Assembly: GCA_011049455.1 (NCBI GenBank)
Contig: DSBL01000082.1
Location: 1-64,000 of the forward strand
Direction of reading: 5' to 3'
Length of the DNA: 64,000 bases
DNA from: Desulfonatronum sp.
Lineage (GTDB): Bacteria > Desulfobacterota > Desulfovibrionia > Desulfovibrionales > Desulfonatronaceae
In this document: positions 39,973 to 50,595 of the stretch, in pieces
Numbering within the stretch: position 1 is the first letter of the stretch
Layout: the number at the start of each line of letters is the position of its first letter
The notes under the pieces: generated by a model
Told to the model about the DNA's origin: nothing
Database searches by the model: none
What the model saw: the letters and a program-made list of their open reading frames with translations, nothing else
Translations under genes and position numbers: made by a program

Positions 39973-41346
39973 ATGAGCGCCGAACTACGCAAGGCCATTG
40001 AACAAATCAGCAAGGACAGAGGGATCGACAAGGATCTGCTCATAGACACCCTGGAACGTGCCGTGCGTTCATCTGTAACCAAAAAATTCGGCGAGGATGT
40101 TGATATCGAGGTGTCCTTCAACGACGACAAGGGGGAATTCGAGGTCTACCAATTCAAGACCGTGGTGGAGAAGGTCAAGGATCCCGTAATGGAAATTTCC
40201 CTTGCTGATGCTCAGAAACAGGATGCGACATTTCAGCTTGACGATGAAATCGGCATTCAGGTCAAGGTGGAGGATCTGGGGCGCATTGCCGCCCAGTCAG
40301 CCAAGCAGGTGATCATCCAAAGAATGCGCGAGGCCGAACAGGAGATCATTTATGAGGAGTATAAAGATCGCAAGCGGGAAATCATCAGCGGCATCATCCA
40401 GCGCCGGGATCGTTCCGGATGGATCATAAATTTGGGGCGAACAGAAGCGCTTTTGCCCAAGGAAGAGCAGATCCCCAAGGAGCGTTTTCGCCGGGGCGAC
40501 CGGGTGCAGGCGCTTTTGATCGACGTGCGCAAGGAGGGACGCGGCCCTCAAATCATTGTTTCGCGCTCCCATCCGGACTATTTGACGGTTCTTTTTCATC
40601 GCGAGGTCCCAGAGGTGGCCGACGGGTTCGTGCGCATCATGGGCGTAGCCAGGGACCCCGGCAGCCGGGCCAAAGTGGCGGTTATGTCCACAGACCGTGA
40701 CGTGGATCCCGTGGGGGCCTGCGTTGGAGTGCGTGGTTCGCGTATTCAGAACATTGTCCAGGAATTGCGCGGGGAACGGATCGATATCATTGTCTGGAAT
40801 CCGGAAATCACCACCTATGCCGTCAATGCCCTGTCTCCCGCGCGAATATCCAGAATCACGGTCGATGAAGAAGACCGGGGATTGGAGGTCGTTGTTCCCG
40901 ATGACCAGCTGACCCTGGCCATCGGGCGCAAGGGGCAAAACGTCAAGCTGGCGGCCAAGCTTCTGGGCTGGAAGATCGATATCTTTACGGAAAGTCGTTA
41001 TGGAACAATGTACAAGGAACGGCAAGGTCTGGAACAACTCGCAAGCGTGGCCGAAATTCCCATGGATGCGTTTATAGCCGCTGGATTTGACGGCACCACG
41101 GCCGTGGCTCAGGCCAGCGACGAACAGCTCTTGACCATAAAAGGCATTGATTCAACAAAAATTGCTGATGTACGTTCGGCCATCAACTTCCTCGGCCTGG
41201 AAGGTCTTGAGGAAAGTGATGGATCCGCAGCGTCCGAGGATGAGAATTCTGCAGAAGAAAGCGACCAGGCAGCTGGTGGTGAGGAGATGCCCGATGAGGC
41301 AGACCTCGAGACGGATCAACCGGCTGAACCGCAAGATCTGCCATAA
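39973..41346 (+). CDS. nusA: Transcription termination/antitermination factor NusA
   Basis: S1 and KH domains: [24 protein letters not shown]...[32 protein letters not shown]...[23 protein letters not shown]. Confidence 0.97.
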   Translation: MSAELRKAIEQISKDRGIDKDLLIDTLERAVRSSVTKKFGEDVDIEVSFNDDKGEFEVYQFKTVVEKVKDPVMEISLADAQKQDATFQLDDEIGIQVKVEDLGRIAAQSAKQVIIQRMREAEQEIIYEEYKDRKREIISGIIQRRDRSGWIINLGRTEALLPKEEQIPKERFRRGDRVQALLIDVRKEGRGPQIIVSRSHPDYLTVLFHREVPEVADGFVRIMGVARDPGSRAKVAVMSTDRDVDPVGACVGVRGSRIQNIVQELRGERIDIIVWNPEITTYAVNALSPARISRITVDEEDRGLEVVVPDDQLTLAIGRKGQNVKLAAKLLGWKIDIFTESRYGTMYKERQGLEQLASVAEIPMDAFIAAGFDGTTAVAQASDEQLLTIKGIDSTKIADVRSAINFLGLEGLEESDGSAASEDENSAEESDQAAGGEEMPDEADLETDQPAEPQDLP

Positions 41347-41358
41347 GATGGAGCAGGT

Positions 41359-41613
41359 ATGGAAGTACAAGCCGGCAAGCAAGGGACAAGTCTTCATGCC
41401 CCCGTGCGCATGTGCATCTTTTGCCGCGGCAGGTTTCCCAAGTCCCACTTGCGGCGTTTTGTTTGCGATCCCGTTTTGGGACAAACGGCTGATCCCTTGC
41501 AACGACTGCCTGGCCGGGGTTTTTATGTATGTGAACACTCAGCATGTCTGGACAAAATAACGTCGATGGGGAAATGTCGGAAGCGGCGCAAGGGAGAAAT
41601 TCATGGCCAATAA
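41359..41613 (+). CDS. ylxR: YlxR-family (DUF448) RNA-binding protein
   Basis: [22 protein letters not shown]...[17 protein letters not shown]; between nusA and infB. Confidence 0.88.
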   Translation: MEVQAGKQGTSLHAPVRMCIFCRGRFPKSHLRRFVCDPVLGQTADPLQRLPGRGFYVCEHSACLDKITSMGKCRKRRKGEIHGQ

Positions 41614-44374
41614 GATTCGAATCATGGAACTGTCCTCCGAGCTGGGAGTGAGCAACAAGGATTTGCTGCAGGTGCTGCGAGAACTGGATATTCCAGTCAA
41701 AAGCCATGTCAGCAGCATCACGGACGAGGAGGCCGCCCAGGTTCGCGAAAAAATCCAGTCAAAAGAGGCCGCTCCGGCAGTAGTTCAACGCGAGGTCCAG
41801 CCGGGGGTGATTCTCAGACGCCGAAAAAAGGTTCAGGAAAAGCCCATTTCCGCCGACGAACCCGGTCCGGCCAAGCCCCGCAAAAAGTCGGCGGAAAAAA
41901 CACCGAAACAGGTGGACGAGCAGGTAAAGCCTGAACCTGTGGTCCAGGATGCGGCAGGGACAGTAGGGATCCCTTTGACAGGTCCGGATGCTTCCGTGGA
42001 ATCCCTGGTTGAAACAGCGGCTGATGATCAAACACCCTCTGGGCCGGAGCAACCCTCGGAAGCGGTGCCCTTGACCGAACCTGCTCCGGAGGCGACAGAC
42101 GTCAAGGAACAGGCCGCTGAAGCGCCGGCGGCTGAGCCGGCCGAACAGCCTGATGCCGAGGGTGTCCAGACAGCGCAGGACACCGTGGAAAAGCCCAGAA
42201 AGCGCAGGACAAAGAAAAAGGAGCCCGTGATCCAGGCTGGTCCGCAAGTGCGTATTATTTCCAAGCCGGAAGTCAAGCCGGACTTTTCTTATCAGCCGGA
42301 ATCCAAACCCTACAAGCCTACGCCCGTGACCCTGGGGCCGGAAGCGGCGATTCCCAAGAGTGATATCCCTCGTGACGAAAAACCAGTGGAAGGGCAGCAG
42401 GAACGAAAAAAGAAAAAGAAGGGCAAGCGGACCGTTGAGATTGCACAGCCCCAGATGGATCCCGATCTGGGCAGAACAGACCCTTCGTGGAAAAAGAAAA
42501 GAGGTTCTCCAGTACAGGACCGCACCGGCGGCAAGATTCGGGCAAGGCGTCCGCGCCAAAAAGGCCGTGACTTTGTCCAAGAACAACAGCCTCAGGCCGT
42601 TACGCAACCGATAAAGGCCGCTAAGCGCAAGGTGCGCATGGACGAAGCCATTCGGATTTCGGACATGGCCAAGCAGATGGGCCTCAAGGCTCAAGAAATC
42701 ATCAAGGCCTTGTTCAGCATGGGGGTGATGACCACCATCAACCAATCCATTGACGTGGACACCGCCACGCTGGTCGCTTCTGAATTCGGCTACGAGGTGG
42801 AGCAGGTCGGCTTCATGGAGCAGGACTTTACCCAGATCATGGGAGAGGATAAGGCCGAGGACTTGACGCCTCGGTCTCCGGTGGTGACCATCATGGGGCA
42901 CGTGGATCACGGCAAGACCTCTCTTTTGGACGCCATCCGAGAAACCAATGTCACCAAAGGGGAAGCCGGGGGAATCACCCAGCACATCGGTGCGTACCAT
43001 GTTCAGACAAGCCGGGGGACGATTACTTTTCTGGACACCCCAGGGCACGAGGCGTTCACGGCCATGCGAGCGCGCGGCGCCCAGGTTACGGACTTGGTTA
43101 TTCTGGTGGTCGCCGCGGACGACGGGGTCATGGAGCAAACCAAGGAGGCGGTTAACCACGCCCGTGCGGCCAAGGTGCCCATTGTGGTGGCGGTGAACAA
43201 AATCGACAAGGAAGACGCCAATCCGGAGCGCGTCCTGCGTGAACTGAGCGAGATCGGCCTGTTGGCCGAAGCGTGGGGCGGGGACACAATTTTCGCCAAC
43301 GTATCGGCCAAACAGCGAATTGGTCTGGATGAACTCCTGGAGATGGTTCTCTTGCAGGCCGAGGTTCTGGATCTCAAGGCCAATCCGAACAAGCGGGCCC
43401 GGGGACGGATTGTCGAGGCCAGGCTGGATAAAGGTCGCGGCCCCGTAGCCACGGTGCTCATCCAGGAGGGTTCCCTGCACGAGAGCGACGTGTTTGTCTG
43501 CGGGCTCTATCAGGGCAAGGTTAGGGCCATGTTCAACGACCAGGGACAAAAAATCAAGGAGGCAGGGCCGGCGTATCCTATTGAGGTGCAAGGATTTGAC
43601 GGCTTGGCTGAATCCGGTGATGAATTCGTGGTCGTGGCCGATGAAAAAATTGCCCGGCGGATCGCCTCCTCAAGGCAGGCCAAAGAAAGGGAAAAAGCCT
43701 TGGCCCAAGCAACAAAAGTGACGCTGGACAGCTTTCTGGCATCCAAGGCCGCGGGCGAAGCCAAAGTACTCAACCTGGTGATCAAGACCGATGTGCAGGG
43801 TTCAGCCGAGGCCATTGCCGAATCATTGAACAAACTGTCCACGGATGAGGTGCGGGTACAGATTGTTCACGCCGGCGCCGGGGCCATCACCGAATCCGAT
43901 GTCATGCTGGCTGCGGCATCTTCGGCGATTATCATCGGTTTCAATGTCCGGCCCATGGCCAAGGTCAAGGAAGTGGCCGAATCAGCAAGCGTGGAAATTC
44001 GTTTCTACGATATAATTTACGATCTCTTGAACGATATCCGCGACGCCTTGACCGGGATGCTTTCACCGATCATCCGCGAATCCTACCTCGGCCAGGCCGA
44101 GGTCCGGCAAACTTTCAACGTGCCCAAGATCGGCACGGTGGCCGGTTGCGCGGTCATGGACGGCAAGCTTCTGCGTAATGCGAAAATCCGCTTGCTGCGC
44201 GAGGGCGTGGTTATCTATACGGGCAAGCTCAGTTCACTGAAACGGTTCAAGGATGATGCCAAGGAAGTGTTGAAGGGCTTTGAATGCGGTGTCGGCTTGG
44301 CCAACTTCAATGACATCAAAGTGGGAGATGTTATCGAGGCTTTTGAGGAAGTTTCGGAAAAAGCGACATTGTAG
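41603..44374 (+). CDS. infB: Translation initiation factor IF-2
   Basis: IF2_N domains, GTPase motifs [48 protein letters not shown]. Confidence 0.98.
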   Translation: MANKIRIMELSSELGVSNKDLLQVLRELDIPVKSHVSSITDEEAAQVREKIQSKEAAPAVVQREVQPGVILRRRKKVQEKPISADEPGPAKPRKKSAEKTPKQVDEQVKPEPVVQDAAGTVGIPLTGPDASVESLVETAADDQTPSGPEQPSEAVPLTEPAPEATDVKEQAAEAPAAEPAEQPDAEGVQTAQDTVEKPRKRRTKKKEPVIQAGPQVRIISKPEVKPDFSYQPESKPYKPTPVTLGPEAAIPKSDIPRDEKPVEGQQERKKKKKGKRTVEIAQPQMDPDLGRTDPSWKKKRGSPVQDRTGGKIRARRPRQKGRDFVQEQQPQAVTQPIKAAKRKVRMDEAIRISDMAKQMGLKAQEIIKALFSMGVMTTINQSIDVDTATLVASEFGYEVEQVGFMEQDFTQIMGEDKAEDLTPRSPVVTIMGHVDHGKTSLLDAIRETNVTKGEAGGITQHIGAYHVQTSRGTITFLDTPGHEAFTAMRARGAQVTDLVILVVAADDGVMEQTKEAVNHARAAKVPIVVAVNKIDKEDANPERVLRELSEIGLLAEAWGGDTIFANVSAKQRIGLDELLEMVLLQAEVLDLKANPNKRARGRIVEARLDKGRGPVATVLIQEGSLHESDVFVCGLYQGKVRAMFNDQGQKIKEAGPAYPIEVQGFDGLAESGDEFVVVADEKIARRIASSRQAKEREKALAQATKVTLDSFLASKAAGEAKVLNLVIKTDVQGSAEAIAESLNKLSTDEVRVQIVHAGAGAITESDVMLAAASSAIIIGFNVRPMAKVKEVAESASVEIRFYDIIYDLLNDIRDALTGMLSPIIRESYLGQAEVRQTFNVPKIGTVAGCAVMDGKLLRNAKIRLLREGVVIYTGKLSSLKRFKDDAKEVLKGFECGVGLANFNDIKVGDVIEAFEEVSEKATL

Positions 44375-44385
44375 AAGACAGTGGT

Positions 44386-44418
44386 CAGGGCTTGAAATGA
44401 ACCTCATTTCCTCCCCTG
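44386..44418 (+). other. Intergenic stem-loop between infB and ylxP
   Basis: CAGGG-ctt-GAAATGA-acc-TCATTTC-ctc-CCCTG: 7-bp inner and 5-bp outer stems separated by a symmetrical 3x3 internal loop. Confidence 0.6.
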
Positions 44419-44448
44419 GTCCTGATCTTGGAATTTGAGCCCGTTTTC

Positions 44449-44787
44449 ATGATCATCGGCGTGCTGCATCTGGAGTTTCGGCTCCATGGCAACAATTCCC
44501 TGAAGGGCAAGCGCAAGGTGGCCCAAAGCCTGAAACAGAAGCTGCGCAATAAATTCAATGTCGCGGTTTCCGAGGTTGAAGCCCAGGACGAGCATGAACG
44601 TCTCGTTCTGGCCGCGGTTACCGTGTCCAGAGATCAGACCAGGGTCGAAAGTCTTCTGCACAAAGCCATGTCCCTGGCCGAAGCTGCGGCTCCCGCGGAA
44701 TTTTTATACGGCAATACGGAAATTTTCACCTCCAGGCATGATCCGGCGCAAAGGCGGGCGGACCTCCTGGAAGGAGGCGAATGGTAG
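44449..44787 (+). CDS. ylxP: DUF503 family protein (YlxP-like)
   Basis: MIIGVLHLEFRLHGNNSLKGKRKVAQSLKQKLRNKFNVAVSEVEAQDEHERLVLAAVTVS; between infB and rbfA. Confidence 0.9.
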   Translation: MIIGVLHLEFRLHGNNSLKGKRKVAQSLKQKLRNKFNVAVSEVEAQDEHERLVLAAVTVSRDQTRVESLLHKAMSLAEAAAPAEFLYGNTEIFTSRHDPAQRRADLLEGGEW

Positions 44788-45122
44788 TGGCAATGCGAGA
44801 CAGAGCCCCATCGCGACGGTCCATGCGTTTGGCGGACATGATCCAAAGGGATCTGGCCATGCTTCTGGTGGAGGAAGTGCAGGATCCGCGCCTGGAATTG
44901 GTGACCATCAGCGGGGTCAAGATGAACCAGGATTTGAGCATTGCCAAAGTTTTCTATACCTGCACGGATGATCCCGCCCGCAGGGAGGAAATCGCCTTGT
45001 CTTTGGACAAGGCCAGGGGCTATCTGCGCAAACTTTTGGGACATCGCCTGAAGCTTCGCAGTGTTCCGGAATTGCGATTTCAGCGAGATACGTTTCTGGA
45101 AGATATGGTCTATGCAGGATAA
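44781..45122 (+). CDS. rbfA: Ribosome-binding factor A
   Basis: RSMRLADMIQRDLAMLLVEEVQDPRLELVTISGVKMNQDLSIAKVFYT...LRKLLGHRLKLRSVPELRFQRD. Confidence 0.95.
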   Translation: MVVAMRDRAPSRRSMRLADMIQRDLAMLLVEEVQDPRLELVTISGVKMNQDLSIAKVFYTCTDDPARREEIALSLDKARGYLRKLLGHRLKLRSVPELRFQRDTFLEDMVYAG

Positions 45123-46107
45123 CTGGGAAAAAATCCTTGATCTGTTGCGCAAGGAAGACCGTTTCCTGGTGGCCGCGCACAGCAACCCGGATGGAGACGC
45201 CTTGGGTTCCACAGCGGCCATGGGTTGGGTCCTGGAGGCCCTGGGCAAGCAATATTGGCTGTACAACGCCTCGCCGTTGCCCGTTCGCTTTGCCTGGATT
45301 TCGTTGTCCCAGACTCTGCATTGCGACCCCCCCCCCTGGGAGCCGCGCTGGTACATCCTCCTGGATTGCGGCGATGTTCATCGTATCGGCAAGGATGCGG
45401 CCATTCAGCTTCCCGCTGATCGAACGGTCAACATTGACCATCATGTCAGCAACGCTGGATTCGGCGGCCTTAATTTGGTGGAAGCGGGCCGTTCTTCAGT
45501 GGGGGAGATCATTGGCTATCTGGCCATGGATTTGGGCATTTCTTTACACGGCCCTTTGGGTGAAGCGATCTACCTGGCAATGTCCACGGATACGGGATCA
45601 TTCAGCTTTGAAAGCACCAGCCCCGAGTGCTTGGAGTTGGCTGCTGAAGTCATTCGGCAAGGTTTGAATCCGGGTATTTTCAATGCCCGTATGCAAAACC
45701 AATGGCGTCTGAACCGCCTGCATCTTATGGGCGAGGTGCTGCGCCGAGCCAGACTCTTTTCCAAAGGACGCATCGGTATTGTCTCCATTTCCGCGGAGAT
45801 GCGAAAAAAAACCAATGCCACCATTGAGGACTGTGACGACGTGGTGGATTATATCCGCCGGGTCAAGGGAATCGAGGTTGCGGTCAGTCTGCGCGAGGAT
45901 GAGCCAAAAAAAATCAAGTTCAGTTTGCGTTCTTTCGGAGATACGGACGTGGGTGCCATGGCTGCGGCCGTGGGCGGGGGGGGACATAAAAACGCCTCCG
46001 GAGGAGAGTTGCCCTATTCTCTGGATGAGGCCGAAGAATTTTTAATTCGTCTCGTCGACAAACATCTGGCCATGGCGGACCAAAAACGGGCTTCCACGTT
46101 TGCCTGA
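45112..46107 (+). CDS. nrnA: DHH/DHHA1 phosphoesterase (NrnA-like oligoribonuclease)
   Basis: FLVAAHSNPDGDALGSTAAMGWVLEALGK...NIDHHVSN...AMSTDTGSFSFESTSPECLELAAEVIRQG...GGGGHKNASGGEL. Confidence 0.94.
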   Translation: MQDNWEKILDLLRKEDRFLVAAHSNPDGDALGSTAAMGWVLEALGKQYWLYNASPLPVRFAWISLSQTLHCDPPPWEPRWYILLDCGDVHRIGKDAAIQLPADRTVNIDHHVSNAGFGGLNLVEAGRSSVGEIIGYLAMDLGISLHGPLGEAIYLAMSTDTGSFSFESTSPECLELAAEVIRQGLNPGIFNARMQNQWRLNRLHLMGEVLRRARLFSKGRIGIVSISAEMRKKTNATIEDCDDVVDYIRRVKGIEVAVSLREDEPKKIKFSLRSFGDTDVGAMAAAVGGGGHKNASGGELPYSLDEAEEFLIRLVDKHLAMADQKRASTFA

Positions 46108-46143
46108 AGACCAGGTTTCACGACCTGATGTAGTTTATTCGTT

Positions 46144-47118
46144 GTGAACAACGTATTCAAGCCCCCCCAGGCCCACGGCCTGCTGATCCTGAACAAACCC
46201 TCCGGGCCGACGTCCACTCATTGTCTGGAGAAGATCAAGCGCAGTCTTGGTCAGAAAAAAATCGGTCACGCCGGCACCTTGGATCCCTTGGCCAGTGGTG
46301 TTTTACTCGTGCTTTTGGGCCAGGCCACGAAGATCGCCTCCCATCTTACCCGGGGGCGCAAAAGCTACCAGGGTCTGTTGCGTTTGGGTATGGAAACAGA
46401 TACATATGATGTTTCGGGAAAAATTCTTGCGGCTCGCGGCTTCAAGCAGGTTGCGCCAGACCAGGCGGAAGCGGCGGTTGCGGAATGGATTGAACTGAAG
46501 GAACAGGACGTTCCCCCGTATTCGGCGGCCAAGCACAAGGGCAGGCCCTTGTATGCCTTGAGCCGTTCGGGACAGGAAGTCCCGGTAAAACGAAAACCCA
46601 TTGAAATTTTTCAGGCGGAGGTCATTCACACGGACCTTCCCCTGGTGCGCTTTCGCGTGGAATGTTCCGCCGGCACCTATATACGTTCCCTGGTCCACAG
46701 CCTGGGGATACGCCTGCAGTGCGGGGCCGTGTTGGAGGAACTGATTCGCGAGCGCAGCCATCCCTTCACCCTTGACCAGGCCCACGATCTTGAAAGTGTC
46801 CTGGGGGAACCGGAAAGCTTCGGGAGAAAGATCATTCCGTTGACAGCGGCTTTGCCGCACCTTCCCTGCTTCTTGCTTCCCGAGGATCTGGCTCGAGCGG
46901 TGCGCCACGGCGTTCGTCTGCCCCGGGAAGTGTTGGGGAATGAGTCCATCACGGATGAAGTCGGAGCGCAGGCCTTGTTTCTGGATACCCGGGAACAGCC
47001 CTTGGCCTTGGTCGAGCTACGAAATGAGGATGGCCGATTGCAGTGGACTGTCCTGCGCGGGCTGTTTTTAGACCCCGTCCAGGACCCGGACTCAAACCGG
47101 GCCCCATCAATTTCCTGA
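46144..47118 (+). CDS. truB: tRNA pseudouridine(55) synthase
   Basis: [54 protein letters not shown]...[23 protein letters not shown]...[15 protein letters not shown]. Confidence 0.97.
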   Translation: MNNVFKPPQAHGLLILNKPSGPTSTHCLEKIKRSLGQKKIGHAGTLDPLASGVLLVLLGQATKIASHLTRGRKSYQGLLRLGMETDTYDVSGKILAARGFKQVAPDQAEAAVAEWIELKEQDVPPYSAAKHKGRPLYALSRSGQEVPVKRKPIEIFQAEVIHTDLPLVRFRVECSAGTYIRSLVHSLGIRLQCGAVLEELIRERSHPFTLDQAHDLESVLGEPESFGRKIIPLTAALPHLPCFLLPEDLARAVRHGVRLPREVLGNESITDEVGAQALFLDTREQPLALVELRNEDGRLQWTVLRGLFLDPVQDPDSNRAPSIS

Positions 47119-47153
47119 CAAGGAAGAATCCCAAGGAGGAGAGCGCTGTGGTC

Positions 47154-47417
47154 ATGAATTCAGAGGAAAAATCCAAAATCATCGAGGAATACCGGCTCAA
47201 GGAGGGCGATACCGGTTCGCCCGAGGTGCAGGTGGCGCTTTTGACTCACCGCATCAACGACTTGACCGGCCATTTCAAAATCCACAAAAAGGACTTCCAT
47301 TCCCGAACAGGCCTGCTCAAGCTGGTCGGGAAGCGAAGAAATCTGCTGAAGTATCTGAAGAAAAAAGACATTGCACGCTACCGTGAGATCATCGAGCGCC
47401 TCAACCTGCGCAAGTAG
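47154..47417 (+). CDS. rpsO: 30S ribosomal protein S15
   Basis: [82 protein letters not shown]. Confidence 0.98.
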   Translation: MNSEEKSKIIEEYRLKEGDTGSPEVQVALLTHRINDLTGHFKIHKKDFHSRTGLLKLVGKRRNLLKYLKKKDIARYREIIERLNLRK

Positions 47418-47435
47418 CGGGTGCATGTTTTTCCC

Positions 47436-47460
47436 GAGGGTCGCCCTTCAGGCGGCCCTC
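47436..47460 (+). other. rpsO-pnp intergenic stem-loop (terminator/attenuator or RNase III-type processing hairpin)
   Basis: GAGGGTCGCC-cttca-GGCGGCCCTC, 10-bp stem with one G-U pair, followed by CCCACTTTT. Confidence 0.6.
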
Positions 47461-47494
47461 CCCACTTTTATCACGCAAGGACAATACGAGTACA

Positions 47495-49699
47495 ATGAGA
47501 GATCTTTTTAAGACCACGCGATTGACGACAACAGCCGGCGGCAAGGAAATGATCATCGAGACCGGACGCATGGCCAACCAAGCCGACGGCGCGGTTTGGG
47601 TGCAGTGCGGCGATACAGTGGTATTGGTCACTGCCGTGGCCCAGCCCCTGGACCGGGATGTTTCCTTCCTGCCCCTGACCGTCAATTATCAAGAAATGTC
47701 ATACGCCGCCGGGCAGATTCCCGGTAATTTTTTCAGGCGCGAAATCGGTCGTCCCAGTGATCGGGAAACCCTGGTTTCCCGAGTCATCGATCGGCCCATT
47801 CGGCCGCTGTTTCCCAAGAAATTTCCCATGGAAATTCAGGTCATCGCCACGGTACTTTCAGCGGACCCGGACAACGATCCGGACGTTCTGGCCCTTACCG
47901 GGGCCTCCGCGGCCCTGCACCTGTCCAAGATTCCTTTTCTTGGGCCTGTGGCCGGGATCCGAGTTGGTTGCGTCGAAGGCAAGTTCATACTCAACCCCAG
48001 CTTCAAGGAACTCGGAGAAAGCACCCTGAACATGATCATGGCCGCGACCCGTGACGCCGTGGTCATGGTCGAGGCCGGCGCAAACTTCGTGCCCGAGGCG
48101 CTGATCACCGAGGCCCTGGAATGGGGACAGACCAAGATCCTGCCGCTTTTGGACATGCAGGAAGAGCTGCGCGAAAAAGTCGGCAAACCCAAGATCGCTC
48201 CAAAATTGTCCATCATCGCCCCGGAACTAACCGCGGCAGTGCGTGCGATTGCCGAACCCAAACTGGAAAAAGTCCTGCGGATCCCTGAAAAGCAGGAACG
48301 CAAGGAAGCTCAGAGAACCGTGCAACAGGACGTGCTTCAAGGGTTGCTGGAACAGGGCGTGGACATCCAGGCCCTGGCCTCCCAAGTAGAGGAAATCATG
48401 GAGATCCTGGAAAAGGAGCTGATGCGTACCCGCATCCACAAGGAGCATAAGCGCCTGGACGGCCGCGATCTGACCACGGTCCGGCCCATTGGCATCCAGG
48501 TCGGCCTGCTTCCCAGGACTCACGGTTCGGCCTTGTTCGCCAGGGGCGAAACCAAGGTCCTGGCTGTGGCCACCATGGGCAGCACCCGGGACGAACAGCG
48601 TCTGGATACTCTCGGTGGGGAAAGCACCAAACGGTTCATGCTGCACTATAATTTTCCGCCCTATTGCGTGGGCGAGGCCCGCATTTTACGCGGACCCGGT
48701 CGCCGGGAAATCGGCCACGGCCAACTGGCCGAGCGCGCACTGTTGCCAGTACTGCCCCAACCCGAGGACTATCCCTTTACCCTGCGCATCGTCTCCGAGG
48801 TTATGGAAAGCAACGGCTCTTCCTCTATGGCCACGGTCTGCGGGGCTTCCCTGGCATTGATGGATGCGGGCGTACCCATTTCCGAGCCGGTGGCCGGCAT
48901 TGCCATGGGCCTGATCAAGGAAGGGGAAGACTTTTTGGTGCTGACGGATATTCTAGGAGCAGAGGATCACCTGGGTGACATGGATTTCAAGGTCGCGGGG
49001 ACGGCCCGCGGGGTCACCTCGCTGCAAATGGACATCAAGATCGCCGGAATCCCCACCAATGTGCTCAGCCGGGCCCTGGATCAAGCCAGGCAGGCCAGGC
49101 TGCACATTCTCGGTGAGATGGCCAAGGCGTTGGACAAGCCGCGTGAGGAGCTGTCGCCCTATGCCCCGCAACTCAGCGTGGTGAACATCAATCCGGAAAA
49201 AATCCGCGAGGTGATCGGCCCCGGCGGAAAGACTGTCAAGGCCATCACCGCGGCCACTGGAGCGTCCATCGACATCGACGATTCCGGGAAGATCTCCATT
49301 TTCGCGCCCACCAAGGACGCCTTGGACTTGGCCGTGGACATGGTTACCTTCTACAACCAAGTGCCGGAAATCGGCAAGGATTATATCGGGCGGGTGAAGA
49401 AGGTCATCGAATTCGGAGCGGTAGTGGAGATTCTGCCCGGCGTGGAAGGCTTGGTCCATGTTTCCCAGCTGGACACCTCGCGGGTGGAGCAGCCGTCGGA
49501 CGTTGTCCAGCTCGGCCAGGAATTGAAGGTCAAGGTCATCGAGGTGGAACCCTCGGGCCGCGTGCGCTTGTCCCGCAAGGCCGTGATCATGGAGGAACGC
49601 GGGGAGGTTTTTGATATGGCCTCTGCGGTCAGACCCTCAGGACCCCGCCGGGACAGCGGGCGTGACCGTGGACGCGGAGACCGGCAGCGCCGTTCCTGA
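47495..49699 (+). CDS. pnp: Polyribonucleotide nucleotidyltransferase
   Basis: Two RNase PH domains, KH and S1: EIGRPSDRETLVSRVIDRPIRPLFPK...RTHGSALFARGETKVLAVATMG...INPEKIREVIGPGGKTVKAI...VVEILPGVEGLVHVSQL. Confidence 0.98.
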   Translation: MRDLFKTTRLTTTAGGKEMIIETGRMANQADGAVWVQCGDTVVLVTAVAQPLDRDVSFLPLTVNYQEMSYAAGQIPGNFFRREIGRPSDRETLVSRVIDRPIRPLFPKKFPMEIQVIATVLSADPDNDPDVLALTGASAALHLSKIPFLGPVAGIRVGCVEGKFILNPSFKELGESTLNMIMAATRDAVVMVEAGANFVPEALITEALEWGQTKILPLLDMQEELREKVGKPKIAPKLSIIAPELTAAVRAIAEPKLEKVLRIPEKQERKEAQRTVQQDVLQGLLEQGVDIQALASQVEEIMEILEKELMRTRIHKEHKRLDGRDLTTVRPIGIQVGLLPRTHGSALFARGETKVLAVATMGSTRDEQRLDTLGGESTKRFMLHYNFPPYCVGEARILRGPGRREIGHGQLAERALLPVLPQPEDYPFTLRIVSEVMESNGSSSMATVCGASLALMDAGVPISEPVAGIAMGLIKEGEDFLVLTDILGAEDHLGDMDFKVAGTARGVTSLQMDIKIAGIPTNVLSRALDQARQARLHILGEMAKALDKPREELSPYAPQLSVVNINPEKIREVIGPGGKTVKAITAATGASIDIDDSGKISIFAPTKDALDLAVDMVTFYNQVPEIGKDYIGRVKKVIEFGAVVEILPGVEGLVHVSQLDTSRVEQPSDVVQLGQELKVKVIEVEPSGRVRLSRKAVIMEERGEVFDMASAVRPSGPRRDSGRDRGRGDRQRRS

Positions 49700-49725
49700 T
49701 ATGATTATGAATGCATTCATTCCAA

Positions 49726-49757
49726 AGAAAAGGCGCTCCGGCGCCTTTTCTTTTTTT
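49726..49757 (+). terminator. Rho-independent terminator downstream of pnp
   Basis: AAAAGGCGC-tccg-GCGCCTTTT followed by a T-rich tract CTTTTTTT. Confidence 0.88.
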
Positions 49758-49800
49758 GACCCCTTGTCTGTCCCGGATTTTGTTCATAAAGGGTCGAGAA

Positions 49801-50595
49801 ATGGTCACGCAACAACAGAACCCGCAAAAAATAGCCATTGGTCGGCAACTGCGGCATTGCTCCTCGGTGTTTTGTCTTGGCGCCAGGACCAACCTTTCGG
49901 ACTACTCCGCCGATGAACTGGCCCTGATCCGCGAGGCCCCCAAGATCTATTTTCCGACCGGATTGCTGGCCGAACCTCTGGCCGCCCTTGGTAAGCTCAC
50001 TTTTCCCAGCATTCAGACCTATCGCTTTGCCGGGAATAAAATTCTGCAAACCCATCTGTTTCAATTGCTCGGACTGCCCATGCCCCGCACCAGAGTCTAC
50101 TACGGCCCGCGACAACAGACCCGCATCGCGCAGGATTTTTCCCTGCCTTTGATCGCCAAAGTTCCGCGCAATTCCTCCCGGGGGCTGGGCGTCTTCCTGA
50201 TCCGCACCCAGGCTGAATTGCAGGGTTTCATCGCAGCGGATCATCCCGCATACATCCAGGAATATCTGCCCATCACCCGGGATCTGCGTGTGGTCATTCT
50301 AGGTCGGCGAATCGTCCATGCCTATTGGCGACAAGCCCCGCCTGAGGACTTTCGCAGCAACGTGTCCCAGGGAGGGCGAATCAGTTTTGCCGATGTGCCG
50401 GCTTCAGCCCTTGAACTGGCTCTGGATGCGGCCAAGCGTTGCGGATTCGATCATGTTGGTATGGATTTGTGCGAGCATGGGGGCCGATTTTTTTTTCTCG
50501 AGGCGAACATGACCTTTGGGCTGAAAGGGTTTCGCGTTGCGGGATTGGATTTCAAGGCCATCCTTAGGGACATGGTGGAAAATAATGAAGTCTAA
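49801..50595 (+). CDS. RimK-like ATP-grasp domain protein
   Basis: FAGNKILQTHLFQLLGLPMPRTRVYYG...LPLIAKVPRNSSRGLGVFLIRTQAELQGFI...YIQEYLPITRDLRVVILGRRIVHAYWRQ...FDHVGMDLCEHGGRFFFLEANMTFGLKGF. Confidence 0.88.
   Translation: MVTQQQNPQKIAIGRQLRHCSSVFCLGARTNLSDYSADELALIREAPKIYFPTGLLAEPLAALGKLTFPSIQTYRFAGNKILQTHLFQLLGLPMPRTRVYYGPRQQTRIAQDFSLPLIAKVPRNSSRGLGVFLIRTQAELQGFIAADHPAYIQEYLPITRDLRVVILGRRIVHAYWRQAPPEDFRSNVSQGGRISFADVPASALELALDAAKRCGFDHVGMDLCEHGGRFFFLEANMTFGLKGFRVAGLDFKAILRDMVENNEV

Noticed and set aside
41759-43591. 610-aa minus-strand ORF
   Set aside because: Fully antisense to infB, low-complexity Arg/Leu-rich, no recognisable domain; a typical high-GC shadow ORF.
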